Assembly: GCA_038363925.1 (NCBI GenBank)
Contig: JAQQWL010000011.1
Span: forward strand, 5,084,001-5,148,000
DNA length: 64,000 nucleotides
Reading direction: 5' to 3'
Source of the DNA: Apiospora phragmitis
Lineage: Eukaryota > Ascomycota > Sordariomycetes > Amphisphaeriales > Apiosporaceae
A model generated the notes under the pieces. The model did not search any database. It had not been told where the DNA came from and saw only the letters and a list, made by a program, of their open reading frames with translations. Shown here piece by piece: positions 33,282 to 45,904 of this stretch (position 1 is the stretch's first letter; the number at the start of each line of letters is the position of its first letter). The translations under genes and the position numbers were made by a program.

Positions 33282-35131
33282 ACGTACCCCATAAGCGAGC
33301 TGCGCACATAAGCGAGCTGCGCACTTTTAATTAACTTTTTTATAATTAACTTCATATTAACTTTTCTCCTTTAGTAAGCATGGAACTAAAAAATAATAAA
33401 AAAAGTTTAATTTAACGCTTTAAGCGCTTCAAAATAACCCGAAATTAAGAGTACAAAAAGCTGCAGCGATATATCATGTCCCAGAGTCGACGTTACGCAG
33501 CCGACGACGCGGAATTCGACCACGATCCGAAATCTCTACAAACTCTCGAAAGCTTTCTAATTCTAAAGAGGAATTAATTATTCGATACATTATTGATCTA
33601 AATACGCGATCGTTTCTTTCCCGGCTAAGTGGTGTAGAAGATATAGCGAATCGACTATTTAGTTTACGCGACGCGGGACGCGTCGGCATTAATTGGGCCT
33701 CTAACTTCGTACGACGATAACTAAACCTCCGGACGCGTTTTAACCGAAGAATCGATTATTAAAGAGTCTTTTATAAAAATCTTAACGCGTATCGCGCGTA
33801 GTTTACTCTCGTATAAAATATAATTAATAAGTATAAGATATAAAAGGAGGATATATATAACTTTAACGAAACCGGGTTTCTTATAAACTAAATCTCGTCC
33901 GAAATAATCGTAACCATCTTTAATTAATACGGAAAGCTTAGGGTAATATAGTAAGGGAACTAGGAATAAGTTATAGTTATCTAGGGCGTTAAATTAAACG
34001 GTTACGCTATCCCTCCGTATATTATTTTTATGAAGAAAACGTACCTCTCTTTAATATAAGAATAACCTATTACTGAAGGATTAAGTGATCGTAATTGTTA
34101 AAAATAACTAGATTATAAATAAACGAGGCGAGGACTAGATTCGATACTTTAATTAATATACCAAGTCTTATACGAAGGGTTATTATCGCTTCTTAGTCTT
34201 AGACGGTTATGAAAGCCACTACTTAATAGCTTTCGAGCTTAATTACGAAAAGAATTTAATTATTATACTTTATATATTTTTTTATCTATTATATGAGCTC
34301 TAACCTTTTAATATCGGTTATTTTTATATATTAAAAAGGGCGTACAGGGAAGAAATTAAGGGTCTTATATAGGCGTATATTACTTATATCTTTTTCCTAC
34401 CAGCGTTTTTAAAAGCGTTCTAGGCGATTTTTATTATTTCGAATATATAACGAGGCTTTTAAAGAATAGGACTCGTTTTATATAATCCGGAATATATTAT
34501 TTTATAATTAGATATAAAGCTACGTATTTCTATACCTCTAGGGACGTTTTCCGGCTTATTTATCCCTTAAGAATTAAAGACTTTAAATAACTTAATTAAA
34601 GCTTAGTCTTAAATTAAATACGTTTAAAACCGTATCGTATAATATTAAAATAGCTTTTTAACGTTTATTTTAATTAGTTTTAATTAAATCGTAAAAGTTA
34701 TAATATAAGTTATATACCGAGTTGCTCTTTTAAAAAGTAAGAACGCGACACTTCGAAAAGTAAATAAAATGCTTAGCCGGCGCCGCCGTACGAAAAAAAA
34801 AACGGCTATAAAATAGAAGATTACTTCGTATACAAGCTAGAAAAGACCTATAGTTTTAAAAGGACGTTAATAAATAATTATAAAACGAATCGCGTCGAAA
34901 GAGTAATTATATAAAAACGTTTAAGACACGCCTATAACGTTATAAAATCTATAGAGAGCCTAGGTATAATACGCATACTTATTAGAATAATATAGAAACC
35001 TTTAAAAATAATAATTATTAATATATTTAATTAGTTCTAAGCGTTATAGTCGAATTAATTTATAACTTATAAGGCTTAATAATAGAAAGTGCTCAGCTCG
35101 CTTATATACGCAGCTCGCTTATAAGGTACGT
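33282..35131 (+). mobile_element. Pogo-A element, 1850 bp, copy 2, inserted in Gypsy-2 gag
   Basis: The left end starts ACGTACCCCATAAGCGAGCT and carries two tandem ATAAGCGAGCTGCGCAC units. The right end is the inverse (CAGCTCGCTTATAAGGTACGT, with a second CAGCTCGCTTATA 16 bases inwards). TA flanks both sides (33280-33281 and 35132-35133). This copy has the best-preserved ends of the four. Confidence 0.9.
33420..35010 (+). pseudogene. Pogo-A transposase remnant, copy 2
   Basis: Plus-strand traces include an N-terminal region with EFDHDPKSLQTLES (about 33510-33550) and FNETGF at about 33862-33879, where the catalytic Asp codon is now AAC (Asn). After an in-frame stop, ISSEIIVT follows. A basic end with RRRRR lies near 34775. 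Related fungal pogo transposases have a CENP-B-like DNA-binding domain and a DDE catalytic domain. Multiple stops make it inactive. The 71-residue minus-strand frame at 33474-33689 is its antisense shadow. Confidence 0.78.
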
Positions 35132-36654
35132 TAGTTTATAAATTATTTTTATTAATTAGTTATACTTTCGTTATCGTTAAGGTCGTTATATATCGGGGTA
35201 AACTCTTTACGCATTATTACGACGCTCCGGTCGTGGCTTTCTTTAATTACGAGGGCCTTAGGGAATTATCCGGTTCTTTTTTTATCCGCTAGATGCGTAA
35301 TATATTTATTATTATAATAAATTATTTAAAATAAGTTATTATAATTAATTATAACGTTATTTAAAATAAGTTATTATAAGTAATTATAACGTTATTTTTT
35401 TTACATAATTATTATAAGAGTGCCCTCGGTTTAAGTAGCGTTAATATATTATTTTTTAAAAACTTTTCGAAAAACTTTTTTTAAAGATTAATAGTTTTAG
35501 TCGTATAGTTTTTATTTTTAATAATTATAATAACGTTCTTTTTTTATTATATTTATTATATTTATTATATTTAATAATATCGAGGTCTATAAGTTTATTA
35601 TAATAGTTATATATAGTAATATTTTTATGTTATATATTAATATATTAGCGTAAGCGTTTTATATTAATTTAAACTCGGTTATTATATTATTATTAGCTGC
35701 TTTATTTTTCGCGTTAACGTTATATAAACGCGTATCGATTTTAATAATAAGCTTTATATATAAAAAGAAAAAGTCGAGGGTATTAAATTAGCTAAGCTCG
35801 TTTTTAAACATTTTTTTTTAACTTGAAATAATATATTATAATTTTCGTAATTTTTAAATAGTTTAACCGGGTTATAATACGTTAGAATTCGACGGTATAA
35901 AAAGCGGCTAAACTTTTTTATTTAAAAGTTTTAAGTTTTTCTTTAGTTTATTATTTTTTATCGGGGTTTTAAAAAAACGACTTAAAGGCGTCCTTAAAGC
36001 TGTCGTAGTTTTAAAAATCTATTATACCTTCACCCGGCATAGCTAGACTTATTAGTTATTTTTTACGAGTTCGTTTAGGTAAGGTTCGAACTATGCGAGC
36101 GCTTTCTTTTTTAAAAGGGAGGCGGCGTGTATAACTTACTACGTGGCGTTTTAGAGCGTCTTTTCGGAAAATCGCTAGTAGGCCTTAACCTGGATAAAGA
36201 ATCCTCGGAGGTTTCCGCTCGTCCCGTCGAAAGGCGTTAACGTACTGATCTTTATTCCCTTTTTAGGTGTGATAGGGGTCTAGATGATGTTGGTAGTAGT
36301 GCGAAAGAGGCGTACTTCTTCGCGTAGCTTATTAATATCGTGAAATATTTATTCTAATATTTATTTAACTAGGAGCTCGTCGCGTTCTTATTTAAGTCTC
36401 GCGTAATAGTATTAATAGTTAACGTTCTTTTATTTAAGGTGTTTAATACGTTTAATTAATTCCTATTAGGTAGGGTTGTTATTATTATTATCGCTGTCGA
36501 CTTTTATAGCGGTGTTTCGTTAAGGGACGCCGTGGGTAGTAATAAGGGTCTTTTTTATTGAGTAAGGTAATTAAGTTTAAATATAAATATAATTCTTATA
36601 AACTTATTATTAAAAGGTTTAAATAATAATTCGTAAAAATAAAAGAAATTAAAA

Positions 36655-37372
36655 TATAACGAACGTTATTTAGGTTTTAAAAAAAACTTAATAAAATATA
36701 CTTAGGTTTATATTAATAATACGAAAAAGTATTTAAACTTATAATAAATGAAACGCGTTATTAATATAATAAATAATAATATTTAATTTATAAAATAATA
36801 ATAAAACTAATTTAACGAAAGAATTTATATAATAAAATTATTAGGAGTATTTATTTTATTAATAAATTAAATTAATATTAAAATTAATTATTAAAATAAA
36901 ATATACTTATATTAAATATATATAAATTTATTTATTATTATATATCTCGTTTTTCCTTTATTAATTTTAATTAAATCGTAAATTATATATTCTTATTTTC
37001 GTAATTTATAATACGTTAGCTCGCGAGATCGTAACTTTTTATTCTTTAATCTATCGACTTCTTACGTAACTTAAGTTAATTAGTCGTTTAATAGCGCGGT
37101 CTTAACTTATCTAGTTCTAGTTATATAAGCCTAGATGTCTAGTCTGTGCTATTTATTTAATATTATTGTCGTTATATTATCTCGTATTCTTTCCTTAATA
37201 ATCGTCGTCATGTTTTTAACAAGTAGGTTCGTTATTATTAATAGGTCGTAAGCGTTAATTAAATAAGGCTAATTTATATTAAGTTTTATATATATTTCGA
37301 GGTATTAAAAAGCCGTGTTAAAAGTAGGTCTAGGTTATATAGTTAAAAGTTAAGTCGTAATAAAAAATATAT
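36655..37372 (-). repeat. Outer Gypsy-2 LTR (718 bp)
   Basis: Starts TATAACGAACGTT and ends AAGTTAAGTCGTAATA. It is followed by the AAAAA duplication and resumption of pogo-B sequence. The first half matches 25180-25542 closely. Confidence 0.75.
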
Positions 37373-38529
37373 ATAATTTTAATAAAACTAGATTTATAAT
37401 AAATAAAATTAAACTAGTACTAATTATAATACGAGTTAATTATTATAATAAAGCGAAGTTAATATAACTTAATAATTAAAAATAAATAACGGCTATTAAA
37501 TATATTAATTAATAAAGTTAATATTACCTCGTGAATTAAGTTCGTAAATATAATTTATTAAATAATTAAGTAATTAAATTAAATTCTAATAATTAAATTA
37601 ATAATAAAATAAGCTTAAACTAAATTAAATATTTTAATAAATATATTAAGCTATAAAAAAAGAGTCGTTATTTTAACGGCTATAAGAGCTATATTTTAAT
37701 ATAATTTAAAGTATATTATAAAAGTAATAATAAGATTATAGTTAATATTTTATTTTTACTTATTTTAATTATTAAATATTACACTTTATTCGCTATTATA
37801 ACGCTCGAATTTAAAAGAAATCGAGTTATTTATTAAAACGTTAATAAGTTATATTATAAAGCTTGAATTTTTTATTACTTTTAAGGCCGCGTATTTTATT
37901 CCTTATATAAAAAATAATATTAAATTTAAACTTAATATCTTTAGTTTAATATTTTACTACTTTAATAAAATAATTAATAAATTAAATAAACGGTTTAAAC
38001 TTTTATATTCAACTCGTCGCGTTTAAAAACGATTAATACTTTTAATTTTTAATAAATAATTAAACACTTTTATAATATTAAAAATAAAGTTTATATATAT
38101 TTAAAAAAGCTTTTTAATATAAATTTTAAATATTATAAATAAAATAATAAAAGGTATAAATAAAATAATTTATAAAATATCGTTTATATGTAATTAAGTA
38201 CGTATTTTAAAATATATTAATATAGGTTTTTTAAAACGTTAAAGAATTAAATAATTACGAGTTTAATTTAAAAAGCCTTTATTATTAAAATATCTTAAAA
38301 AGGATAAAATAAAAAGGTAAAAAAGAGCGTTTAACGATTAATAAAAACGAAAATAAAAATTTATTAAAATAAAAAGCGACCGGTAAAAGGCGTTATATAT
38401 AATATTTACTACGAGACAGGTTATAATACGCGAATATATAAAAAAGATATAAATAAGTAACGAATTAAATAATAAGTAATTTTAATTATTTTAAAGTATT
38501 ATAATTAAATTAATTTATATATAAAAATA

Positions 38530-40359
38530 ACGTGGTTTATTATAAAGTCGGCAATATTACTAAGTCGGCCACTCTTTTTATATCACCTACTTTTATATAA
38601 ATTAATTTAACCTTAATATATTAAATTAATTAAAATTACTCTTTATTCGATTCGCGTATTATAACTTGTCTCGTAGTAAATATTATAACGCCTTCTACCG
38701 GTTGCCCTCCGCTTTGACGGACCCCCCGTTCCGTATTTATTAATTATTAAACGCTTCCCTTTTACCTTCTCGTCTTATAATTCTTAAGATTCATATATAG
38801 TAAAGGCTCCCCTAAAGTAGACGCGCGATTTTTTAACTCTCCGGTGCTTAGAAAGTATTAAATTAATCTTTTATAAAGTATGTATTTAATTCTTTATAAA
38901 AGTTATTTTATATACTATTATGTATATATATTTCGTTATTTAGTTTATAATATTTAAAGTTAATATTAAGGAGCTTTTTTAAATAAATAAAGAGCTTATT
39001 TTTAATAAGTGTAAAATATTTAGTTATTTATTAAAATTTAAACGACGTTTAAGAGTTATAAGTACTAGCCGTCCTTAGACGCGACGAGTTAAGTATCAAC
39101 GTTCGAAAATATATATCTAATTTATTAATTATTTTATCCAGGTAAGAAAATATTAAATTAAATACCTTAAATTTAAATTTAATATTATTTTTTATAAAAA
39201 TAATTAAATACGCGGCCTTAAAAGCGATAAAGAACATTAGCATCGTAATATAATTTATTAACGCTTTAATACATAGCTGGATTTTTTTCGAATAAATACG
39301 CTTTAACGGCGAATAAAATACTATATTTAAAAGCTAAAGTATATAAAAAAAAGTAAGAAGGTATATTAAGCGTAATAATGTCGTTATTTTTATAATATTT
39401 CTCGACTTTAGCCGAAATATACCTTTCGTAACCGTTTAAGATTAAAAAATAATAAAGGCCCTTCATCCACGCTTTAATATACTTATTAAAATACCGAATC
39501 TAGTCTAAGCCTATCTTGTTATTAGTTTAGCTATTTAAAGTCGGTTTAATCACTTAATCACCCGGTAGGTCGTATTCGCGAGACTTGTTTACGAGGTAAT
39601 ATTAGCTTTAAACGATTAAGAACAGCGGACTATACTAGATTTATAAATTAATATATTTAATAGCCGTGAATTATTCTCGATTATTAAACTAGACCGACTT
39701 CGCTTTCTTATAACGATCGGCGCGTGTTATAACGAGTATTAACTCGATTATATCTATTATAAAGCTCGTCTCGTTAAAATTCTATATATTTTTATTTAAA
39801 ATATCGTATTTAATATTAATATTTATAATTAAGGCGAACTAGCTATAAATAACACTTATATCTTTATAAAAAGCCCTTTAATAATTATATCGACGGTTTA
39901 TTCGGGTTTTAAAATACGGGTTACGGTCGATAAAACGTTTAACTTAATACTAAATAACGCGGTCGCCGCCGCGTAATTTTTAAAAAAGATTAGCTATATC
40001 TCTTATAATACTAATATTAAATAATATCCCTCGGGTATTTAAATTAATTATATAATTACGAAGCACCTCTTTTTAATTAAATTAAATTTATATTATAAAT
40101 ATCGAATTTTGCGTCGAGGTTCGGTACCGCGGAGTTGGTCGCTTAAAATAGCTCGGGGATGTCGTATACTTTTGCAGTAGCGTTTTAACTAATTCAATTC
40201 GAACCTTCTCACGTCGCTTAAATTACTAAAACAATACGATCTTTTTTTATTAAATCGGTATTATAATTATAAAGATATTACGTATTAAAGTTTAATTGCG
40301 TAGGTTAGAAAAAAGAGTGGCCGACTTAGTAATATAGCTGACTTAGTAGTAAACCACGT
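38530..40359 (-). mobile_element. Pogo-B element, 1830 bp, copy 4, uninterrupted
   Basis: Ends are ACGTGGTTTATTATAAAGTC at the left and, read inverted, ACGTGGTTTACTACTAAGTC at the right. Both ends carry a second AAGTCGG(C) about 20 bases further in, before GGCCACTC. TA flanks both sides (38528-38529 and 40360-40361). The transposase reads on minus. Confidence 0.9.
38620..40150 (-). pseudogene. Pogo-B transposase remnant, copy 4
   Basis: Two open pieces survive on minus. At 39466-39266 the frame has LILNGYERYISA, where the family has LILDGHESH, followed by KNNDIITLNIPS, the run-up to the last catalytic residue. At 39243-39049 it has FLIAFKAAY-like and DKIINKLDIYFRT segments, the usual pogo C-terminal region. 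The substitutions Asp to Asn, His to Tyr and Cys to Tyr and the stops between pieces are RIP-like. These frames are transposon relics and not host genes. Confidence 0.78.
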
Positions 40360-40712
40360 TAAAATATTAAAGAAATAACTCGAAACGTAATATAATTTAT
40401 TTAATAATACATTATGTTAATTAAAAATTAATATTTTATATATATTTATTATAAAGTAAAATAAGACTTTTTTAATTAAAAATAATTTAAAGCTTTAATA
40501 TAATTAATAAATGATTTATATTTTATATATATAATAAATTTAATAAACGTATATATATATAATAAATTAAATAAATAAAACTTGTAATAAAAAAGGAAAT
40601 AATAAAAAAGAAAATAATAAAAAAGAAAATAATAAATAAAATTTTAAATTAACAAAGTTAAAGTTATACTTTAAAATACTTTATAATTTTATAATTAATA
40701 AAGTAAAGTTTA

Positions 40713-42426
40713 AAATATATTATTATTTCGCTTATATTATTATTTCGTTTACTTTTAATATTTTTTAATACTTTTATATAAATATATTTAATAATAACGC
40801 TTTAAATTAATTAAAATTATTCTTTATTTAAATTATTACTTAATTTTATATCTTTTTTATATGTTCGCGTGTTATACCTTATCTCGCCGTAAATACTATA
40901 GCGCCTGCCGCTCGTTGCGCGCCTTTTTAACGAACTACTACTTTCGCCTTTATCGGTCGCTAAACGCTTCCCTTTTACTTTGTCGTCCTATAGCGCTAAA
41001 GATTCCTTAATAATAAGAGCTCTTCTAAGCTAGACTCGTGACTTCTTAGCTCTCCGGCGCTTTAAAAAAGTTAAATTAGCCTCTTTTAAAGTACGTATTT
41101 AATATTTTATAAAGGTTATATTATATATATTTCATTTATTATTTAATTTATAATATTTAAAATTAGTATTAAAAAGCTTACTTTATAAAGAAACACTTTA
41201 TTTTTAAGAAAAATGAAATATTTAATCGTTTATTAAAAATTAAATAACATTTAAAGGTTATAAGTATTAATTATCCTTAAATATAATAAGCTAAATATAA
41301 GCGTTTAAAAACATATGTTTAACTTATTAATTATTTTATTTAAATAATAAAGTATTAAACTAAATATATTAAATTTAGATTTAATATTTTTTTATTAAAA
41401 ATTGTAAATTGCGCGGCTTTATAATATAATTTATTAATATCTTAATAACTAACTCGATTTCTTTAAAATAAATAAGCTTTAATAATAAATAAAATATTAT
41501 ATTTAATAATTAAAATAAGTAAAAAAAGTAAAAAGGTATATTATTAAAGTATTGAATTTAGTTTAAGCTTAATTTATTATTAATTTAATTATTAAAACCC
41601 GATTTAATTATTTAATTATTTAATAAATTATATTTACGAAATTAAGTAACGAGGTAATATTAACTTTAAACTATTAAAAACGACGGAATATATTAGTTTT
41701 ATAAATTAATATATTTAATAGCCGTTAATTATTCTCGATTATTAAACTAAATTAACTTCGTTTTTTCATATCGATTAACGCGTATTACGATAAGAATTAA
41801 TTTAATTATACTTATTATAAAGTTAGTTTTATTAAAATTCGATATATCTTTAGTTAAGATATTATATTTAACCTTTATACTTATAACTAGCGCGAACTAA
41901 TTAAAAATAATACTTATATCTTTATAAAGAGCCCGTTAATAATCGTATCGACGGTTTATTCAAGTCTTGAGGTCCGGGTTACGGTTAATAAAACGCTTGA
42001 CCTAGTAATTGCTAACGCGGTCGCCGCCGCGGGGACGCTATAAAGAAATTAAGTATATTCATTACACTAGTTATATTTAAAGGTATTCCTTTACTATTTA
42101 AATTAATTATATAATTATTAAGTATCTCTTTTTTAATTTAGTTTAATTTAAGTTATAAATATTAATATTTACGTTAAGGTCTTTAAAAATATTATATAAT
42201 CGATCGCGTAAAGTAAATCTTAAAACGTTATATATTTTAGCCGCGCTTTTTTAATTATTAAAAATCCGATCGATACGTATCACTTAAGTAGTTAAAATAT
42301 TATAATCTTTTTAAAAAGTATTAAATACTTTAATTATAAAGTTATTACGCGTTAAAATTTAAAGGTATTAAAAAGTATTAAAAATAAACGAAATAATAAT
42401 ACGAATAAAATCGTAATAAATTACGT
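40713..42426 (-). mobile_element. Pogo-B-like element with strongly decayed ends
   Basis: The left end near 40713 has TTATTATTTCGCTTATATT with a second ATTATTTCGTTTACTTTT. The right end, read inverted, has ACGTAATTTATTACGATTTT and then TATTATTATTTCGTTTATT. TA is present at both flanks. The interior aligns with pogo-B in the minus orientation (for example 40870-41000 and 41930-42020). The exact left boundary is uncertain. Confidence 0.6.
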
Positions 42427-43164
42427 TAATACTTTAATAACTTTTATAAAAATTTAAACGAAAATGGTTTTTAATTAAAATAAAGTTAAAGTTTATTTTT
42501 ATTTAATTATTTAATTACAAAGCTTTTATCTTTATAAAGTTTTAATTAAATTTTTTATACTTCATTATAAAAAAAGTCGTTAATTATTACTTTTATAAGC
42601 TATTAATAAATAATAATAATAATAATTTTTTAAGTTTTAATCTTTATATTTCTTTTTTATATATTTTTTTTAAATTTTTAATTCATTATTATATTAATTA
42701 ATATCTACCTTTTAGTTTATAGATATTATTAAATTAATACTTAAAGCGAAGTTAATAAAATGAAATTTCTAAGTAAATTAAAAAAATTAAATAAAGTTTT
42801 AATAATAATATTTAATTAATTTATAAAATGAATTTTTAAAATTAAACGTAAAATATTGTTATCTTATTAACTTAATTAATTAGTTTTATATTATAGTTTT
42901 TAATAATAAGTTTAAAGAGCTTTAATTTATAATTTTTAATACTTAAGCTTATTTAATTATTAAAAGGTTTATAACCTCGCTTAATAATTATTCTAATTTT
43001 ATAAAAAAGGTATTAATATTATTAAGTAGTTTATTAACGAAGTAAATATTATTTTTTTATAATATAAAAACTTTAAATTTATAAATATAACTATTATAAA
43101 ATATATTTAAAATATTTATTATTAAATTAATTAATACTTATTATTATATCCTTTTATATATATA
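42427..43164. other. AT-rich stretch without an assigned element
   Basis: Very low GC and many homopolymer-like A/T runs. I cannot align it confidently with any element in the window and see no open frame of note. Probably an older, more decayed repeat. Confidence 0.4.
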
Positions 43165-44820
43165 ATATAGTTTATTATTAAACGAGTTATATCATTAAGT
43201 TAGTTATTTCTTTTATATTTTATTACGTTAATATAAACTAATATAATTATAACGTTTTAAATTAATTAAACTTATTCTATATTAAATTTATTACTCGATT
43301 TTATATTTTTTTTATATATTCGCATATTATAACTTACTTCGCCGTAAATATCGTAACGTTTTTTACTAGTCGCCCTCCGTTTTAAGGAACCCTTAGTTTC
43401 GCCTTTATTAATTATTAAACGTTTGTTTTTCTTTCTTATTTTATAGCTTTTAAGATTTTTAAATAGTAAGTGCTTTTTTAAATTAAACTCGTAACTTTTT
43501 AACTTTTTAATATTTTAAAAGTATTAAACTAGCCGCTTATAAAGTATTAATCTTTATATATATAAAAGTTATTAAATATATTATTACGTTTTTATTTTTC
43601 GTTATTTATTTTTTAATATTTGAAATTAATATTAAAAAGCTTCTTTTATAAATAAAAACTATATTTTTAATAAAACTAAAGTGTATAATTATTTATTAAA
43701 AGTTAAATAACGTTAAAAAGTTATAAGTATTAATTATTTTTAAATATAAAGAATTAAATAAAAATATTTAAAAATATATATTTAAGTTATTAATTACTTT
43801 ATATACATAATAAGATATTTAAGTAGATAAATTAAATTTAAATTTAAATTTATTTTTAATAAAAATAATAAAATACGCGGCTTTAAAAGCGATAAAAAAA
43901 TTTAGCTTCATAATATAATTTATTAACGCTTTAATAAACAGCTCGATTTTATTTAAATATATACGCTTTAATAACGAATATAGTGCTATATTTAAGGGCT
44001 AAAATGAGTAAAAAAAAGTAAAGAGGTATATTAAATATTATTAATAATAATATTATTCTATTAATACTTTTTAAATTTAATTAAAATATAGCTTTTATAA
44101 CCGTTTAATATTAAAAAACAATAGAAACCTTTCGTTCGCGCTTTAATATATTTATCGAAGTATGGAATTTGATTTAAACTCGTTTCGTTATTAGTTTAGC
44201 CGTTAAAAGTCGGTTGAATTACTTAATTACTCGGTAAGTCGTATTCGTAAAACTAGTTTATGAAGTAATATTAGTTTTAAATAATTAAAAACGGCGGAAT
44301 ATATTAATATTATAAATTAATATATTTAATAGCTATTAATTATTTTAATTTCTTAAATTAAACTAACTTAGCTTTTTTATATTAATCGGAGCGTATTATA
44401 ATAAGTATTAACTTAATTATATTTATTATAATATTAGTTTTATTAAAATCTTATATATTTTCGTTTAAAATATTATATTTAACTTTTATATTTATATTTT
44501 ACGCTAATTAATTAAAACTATTACTTAAATATTTATAAAAAGCCCTTTAATAATTATATTAACGGTTTATTTACGTCTTAAAGCTTAAAGTATAATTAAT
44601 AAAACGCTTAGCCTAATCCTTATTAATGCGGTCGTCGCTACGTAACGCTATAAAAGCATTCACTATATCTCTTATAATATTAATATTAGAAAGTATTGCT
44701 TAAATATTTAAATTAATTATATAATTACGAAGTATCGAATTTCACGTTATAAAGTTTAGTTATAAATTTATTAAATTTCGCGTTACTTAATATTATAACT
44801 CGCTTAAAAATAAACCACGA
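43165..44820 (-). mobile_element. Pogo-B element, 1656 bp, copy 5, internally shortened
   Basis: The left end is ATATAGTTTATTATTAAACG and the right end, read inverted, is TCGTGGTTTATTTTTAAGCG. TA flanks both sides (43163-43164 and 44821-44822). The interior matches pogo-B on minus, for example GCGGCTTTAAAAGCG near 43880 and GCGGTCGTCGCTACG near 44630. Compared with 38530-40359 it lacks roughly 170 bp. Confidence 0.72.
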
Positions 44821-44822
44821 TA

Positions 44823-45900
44823 TTTAATAATTAATTTTAAAGTTTAAATTTATTTTATATTAATTAAAATATTTTTATACTTATTTAAATTTTAAATAAA
44901 GCTTTTTATATTAAATATATTTATGGTTTATAACGCGGAATTTAATTTAATATCTTATATTAAAAATAAATCTATTAAGTGGTTAATTTAAAATCTTTAT
45001 ATAATTAGATTTGAAGTTTAAAGTTATGTTTAATTTATTTTAAAGTTTTTTAAAAAGCTTTATAAGAGATAATTATTTAAATATAAATTAAAATAAGTAG
45101 GATTTTAATTTAATCATTTCTATTTTTATAATAATAAAATTATAAAAATAAAACCAGTATTTTTAAAGCTTAATTCAAATTAATTATTTAAGAATAAGAA
45201 ATTTTAAAAAACATTTTATATTTTCAAATTTATACTTAAAAGCTATAGGTATATATAATAAATATTTTACCTTATTAAATAGTATTTTATTTAATTAATT
45301 CTAAACGTTTTATTTTATTTTAATTTAATTAAAATATTACTATTCTTATTAAAAAAGCTATATTTATAGAGATTATTAAATATAAACTAATTAATAAGAA
45401 AGAAGTTTTTTATTATAATAATATATAAAATAATATTAAACTAAAAGAATTTTTAAAAATTAAATATATATACTTTTTAAGTAATAAAAGTATATTTTTA
45501 AATCGATTAAAATAAAATAAGAGAATTTATAAATATATAATTTATAAAAAATTAATTTTCTATTTACTTTTAAATTTAAATATTTATTAATTCGTTTTTA
45601 AAATTCTTTTTTATATCTTTATTTAATATAAATAAATTCTAATAATAATATTATAAACACTTATATTATAATTAAAGGAGAAATATATAATTGATATTCT
45701 TTTATTTTAAAAAAAAGTTTTAATTCTTTTTTAAAAAGTTAAAGTTATATTAATTTAAAATAGAATATTAATACACTTTTTTAATATATTAATATAAAAA
45801 ACTTCATTTTTTTAATACGAAAAGATTTAATTAATATAAATATTCTTTTATAACTTTAATAAAATATATTAAATATAGTTAATTAATAAGTAAATTATAT
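44823..45900. other. AT-rich stretch without an assigned element
   Basis: Among the most AT-rich parts of the window, with no surviving CG-rich patches and no recognisable reading frame. It could be old retroelement DNA, but I cannot support an assignment. Confidence 0.4.
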
Positions 45901-45904
45901 TACT

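Larger units (their letters stand above)
29140..36654 (-). pseudogene. Outer Gypsy-2 gag-pol remnant, interrupted by pogo-A copy 2
   Basis: Follows Gypsy-1 in the same order: 3' tail from about 29260, integrase with internal losses near 30300, RNase H, reverse transcriptase with an intact YLDD at 31357-31346, a decayed protease near 32330, and gag from about 32450 to 33280 and 35132 to 36600. Stops are frequent throughout. The gag part around 36000-36300 is relatively GC-rich and less mutated. Inactive. Confidence 0.75.
25180..37372 (-). mobile_element. Composite Gypsy nest (Gypsy-2), TSD AAAAA
   Basis: Outer LTRs at 25180-about 26201 (interrupted) and 36655-37372 are related to each other, sharing TATAACGAACG-type starts and GCTCGCGAGATCGTAAC. 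AAAAA flanks both sides (25175-25179 and 37373-37377), and the surrounding pogo-B sequence joins across. Inside are a second LTR with its own downstream internal sequence (26202-29009), a TRIM solo repeat (29010-29139), the outer internal region (29140-36654) and a pogo-A element. The inner and outer elements are each incomplete, so deletion or recombination happened at the solo repeat. Confidence 0.75.
17041..38529 (+). mobile_element. Pogo-B element, copy 3, split by two large Gypsy insertions
   Basis: Three pieces join in order when the Gypsy insertions are removed: 17041-17392, 25026-25179 and 37373-about 38529. Both joints have exact 5-bp duplications (TTAAG and AAAAA), and the joined sequence follows the uninterrupted pogo-B copies. 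The left terminal repeat is truncated. The right end abuts another pogo-B copy starting at 38530. Transposase traces include the decayed DDE-end block at 37620-37760. Confidence 0.7.
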
